6,826 nucleotides of DNA, taken from Alphaproteobacteria bacterium (lineage in GTDB: Bacteria; Pseudomonadota; Alphaproteobacteria; Bin95). Positions 5,866 to 6,826 of the stretch are shown in pieces. The notes under the pieces are model-generated. The model saw only the letters and a program-made list of their open reading frames with translations. It did no database searches and was not told the DNA's origin. The translations under genes were made by a program, and so were the position numbers. Location: NCBI GenBank assembly GCA_022822125.1, contig JAJECF010000030.1:1-6826 (forward strand), given 5' to 3'. The stretch's first letter is position 1, and each line of letters starts with the position of its first letter.

Positions 5866-5899
5866 AAGGTCCGGGCCCGGCGCGTCGGAGGACAGAGAC

Positions 5900-6655
5900 A
5901 TGGCAGAGGTGGCGACATTCGTACCCGGCGGATACCGCTATATCCGGGGGCAATTCCAGTATTCGGGCGGCGTTGCGGCGGAACCCGGCTACCGGATCGA
6001 GCGCGTGCGCCTCCACCGGCTCGCGCCGCTGGAGGCGGGCTTCCGGCGGATCGAGGCCCATCTGAAGGCCGCAGGGCGGCCGATGACGGCCTTCTGCGCC
6101 TGCGAGCTGCGCTCGCCCGGCCAGTTCAGCGAAGAAGGGTTCGTCTCCTTCAACCGGGCCTATGTGCAGACGCTGGAACGCTGGGGCCTCTTCCGCGAAG
6201 AGGAGAACCCGGTCGCGCGCTCCAATGTCTGCCCGGAGGTGGGCCCGCCCGCCGAGCCGGGCTTCCACGCCTTCTGCTACACGGTTCCGGACGACGGGGC
6301 GGATGCCGGAACCTTCGTCATCGCGGGCTCGGGCGAGGCGCCGGAAGGGCCGGGGCCCTACCGGGAGCGGATCATCCGCCTCGGCGACACCTCGCCGGAC
6401 GCCATGGCCGAGAAGGCACGCTATGTGCTGGGCGCGATGGAAAGCCGTATGGCGGCGCTCGGCTTCGGCTGGCGGGACGCCACCGCGAGCCAAGTCTATA
6501 CCGTCCACGAGATCCACGGGCTTCTCGGTCCGGAGATTGTTGCGCGCGGCGCCGCTCCGGACGGCATCCAGTGGACCTATGCCCGCCCGCCGGTCGCGGG
6601 CCTCGCCTACGAGATGGACGTGCGCGGCGTGTTCGCGGAACATGTCGCAGCCTGA
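5900..6655 (+). CDS. Tandem RidA/YjgF-like domain protein (251 aa)
   Basis: Two Rid-like halves are visible by eye. The first (about 15-130) has FQYSGGVAA, an amphipathic helix LEAGFRRIEAHLKAAG, then FVSFNRAYVQTL and ARSNVCPEV. Its Arg107-Ser pair matches the ARSCVEV motif around Arg105 of E. coli RidA. The second (about 137-246) has GTFVIAGSGEAPEG, KARYVLGAMESRMAALGFGW, TASQVYTVHEI and ARPPVAGLAYEMD, with Arg229 in the corresponding place. RidA-type proteins are cytoplasmic and hydrolyse reactive enamine/imine intermediates; most are about 130-residue single domains forming trimers. A fused pair could form a pseudo-hexameric trimer (inference). Domain 1 lacks an obvious equivalent of Glu120 of RidA, while Glu238 may serve in domain 2. 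GGAGG (5887-5891) lies 8 bases before ATG 5900, fixing the start. It is divergent from the amidase. Activity and substrate are not shown by sequence, and some Rid relatives are non-catalytic. Confidence 0.78.
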   Translation: MAEVATFVPGGYRYIRGQFQYSGGVAAEPGYRIERVRLHRLAPLEAGFRRIEAHLKAAGRPMTAFCACELRSPGQFSEEGFVSFNRAYVQTLERWGLFREEENPVARSNVCPEVGPPAEPGFHAFCYTVPDDGADAGTFVIAGSGEAPEGPGPYRERIIRLGDTSPDAMAEKARYVLGAMESRMAALGFGWRDATASQVYTVHEIHGLLGPEIVARGAAPDGIQWTYARPPVAGLAYEMDVRGVFAEHVAA

Positions 6656-6689
6656 CAATTCGGGCGCAAACGCATCGATCCCGGCCTAT

Positions 6690-6707
6690 CCCGGATTTCT
6701 CACCGGG
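6690..6707 (+). terminator. Weak hairpin downstream of the Rid-like gene
   Basis: CCCGG (6690-6694) and CCGGG (6703-6707) can form a 5-bp stem with an 8-base loop, 34 bases after the stop codon at 6653-6655. No T-run follows. It is at best a poor intrinsic terminator. Confidence 0.2.
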
Positions 6708-6714
6708 TGTAGGT

Positions 6715-6788
6715 GCATCGGGGCCCTGCATGTGAGAAAGTTCTTTTGTGACAAAGACTTGTCCTGTTGCAGAGGAACGCCCCGATGC
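6715..6788 (+). promoter_or_regulatory. Leader region with inverted repeat enclosing a ribosome site and start codon
   Basis: GCATCGGGGC (6715-6724) and GCCCCGATGC (6779-6788) are a perfect 10-bp inverted repeat. The right arm contains ATG 6785 of the next possible gene, and the Shine-Dalgarno GAGGA (6772-6776) is just inside the loop. Within the loop, TGTGAGAAAG (6731-6740) and TGTGACAAAG (6747-6756) are near-identical direct repeats 16 bp apart. TTTGT-G-ACAAA (6745-6755) and GACAA-AGAC-TTGTC (6750-6763) are overlapping palindromes. These could be operator sites on DNA, or a start-codon-sequestering fold in RNA. No clear promoter is visible. Confidence 0.4.
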
Positions 6789-6826
6789 GCACAGAGTGTA
6801 ACCCGACGCGGATGCGATTTGCACGC
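6785..6826 (+). CDS. Possible start of a gene cut by the window edge
   Basis: ATG 6785 opens 14 codons (MRTECNPTRMRFAR) that run off the right edge. GAGGA at 6772-6776, 8 bases upstream, is a good ribosome-binding site. The fragment is too short to recognise, and the reading frame beyond the window is unknown. Confidence 0.3.
   Translation, partial: MRTECNPTRMRFAR

Noticed and set aside
4040..5899. 871-codon plus-strand frame ending with the Rid-like gene
   Set aside because: The part before 5900 is a shadow of the parC end and the antisense of the amidase. The Rid-like protein has its own Shine-Dalgarno and ATG at 5900.

Overview
The window is very GC-rich bacterial DNA. Its gene content points to an alphaproteobacterium: a RecO that opens [15 protein letters not shown], followed directly by an alphaproteobacterial-type ParC ending in GFPRNNRF, plus palindromic CCTCATCCTGAGTAGC / GCTACTCAGGATGAGG elements of a kind common in that class. 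No species can be named from the sequence alone.

Layout. Bases 1-752 hold no recognisable gene. They are a patchwork of at least three families of short palindromic repeats, including two near-identical copies of one element (108-207 and 533-660), a 42-bp tandem repeat (207-332) and a nested GC-rich palindrome (353-442). A small ORF (753-977) sits immediately right of the patchwork. Its second half resembles the C-terminal tail of AbrB/MazE-type antitoxins, so it may be a gene remnant. Bases 978-1364 are non-coding: an AT-rich island (975-1032) and then a run of short direct repeats spaced 10 or 20 bp apart (1175-1294) lead up to recO.

The core of the window is recO (1365-2075) and parC (2125-4359), same strand and 49 bp apart. 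They encode a recombination mediator of the RecFOR pathway and the DNA cleavage/rejoining subunit of topoisomerase IV. parC converges on an amidase-signature hydrolase (4367-5779, minus strand) with only 7 bp between stop codons, and both stops lie in one small hairpin. The amidase is divergently transcribed from a 251-residue protein (5900-6655) that reads as two tandem RidA/YjgF-like domains. Their 120-bp shared intergenic region contains candidate promoters whose -35 boxes overlap. An amidase paired with a Rid-type protein suggests a small nitrogen-compound catabolic or detoxifying pair, but the substrate is unknown. At the right edge a leader with inverted and direct repeats precedes the first 14 codons of a further possible gene (6785-6826).

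Most of the window is ordinary housekeeping and metabolic sequence. The parts worth a second look are the repeat patchwork with the adjacent gene remnant, the helically phased repeats before recO, alanine at the quinolone-contact position of ParC, the double Rid-like protein, and the right-edge leader whose inverted repeat includes a start codon.
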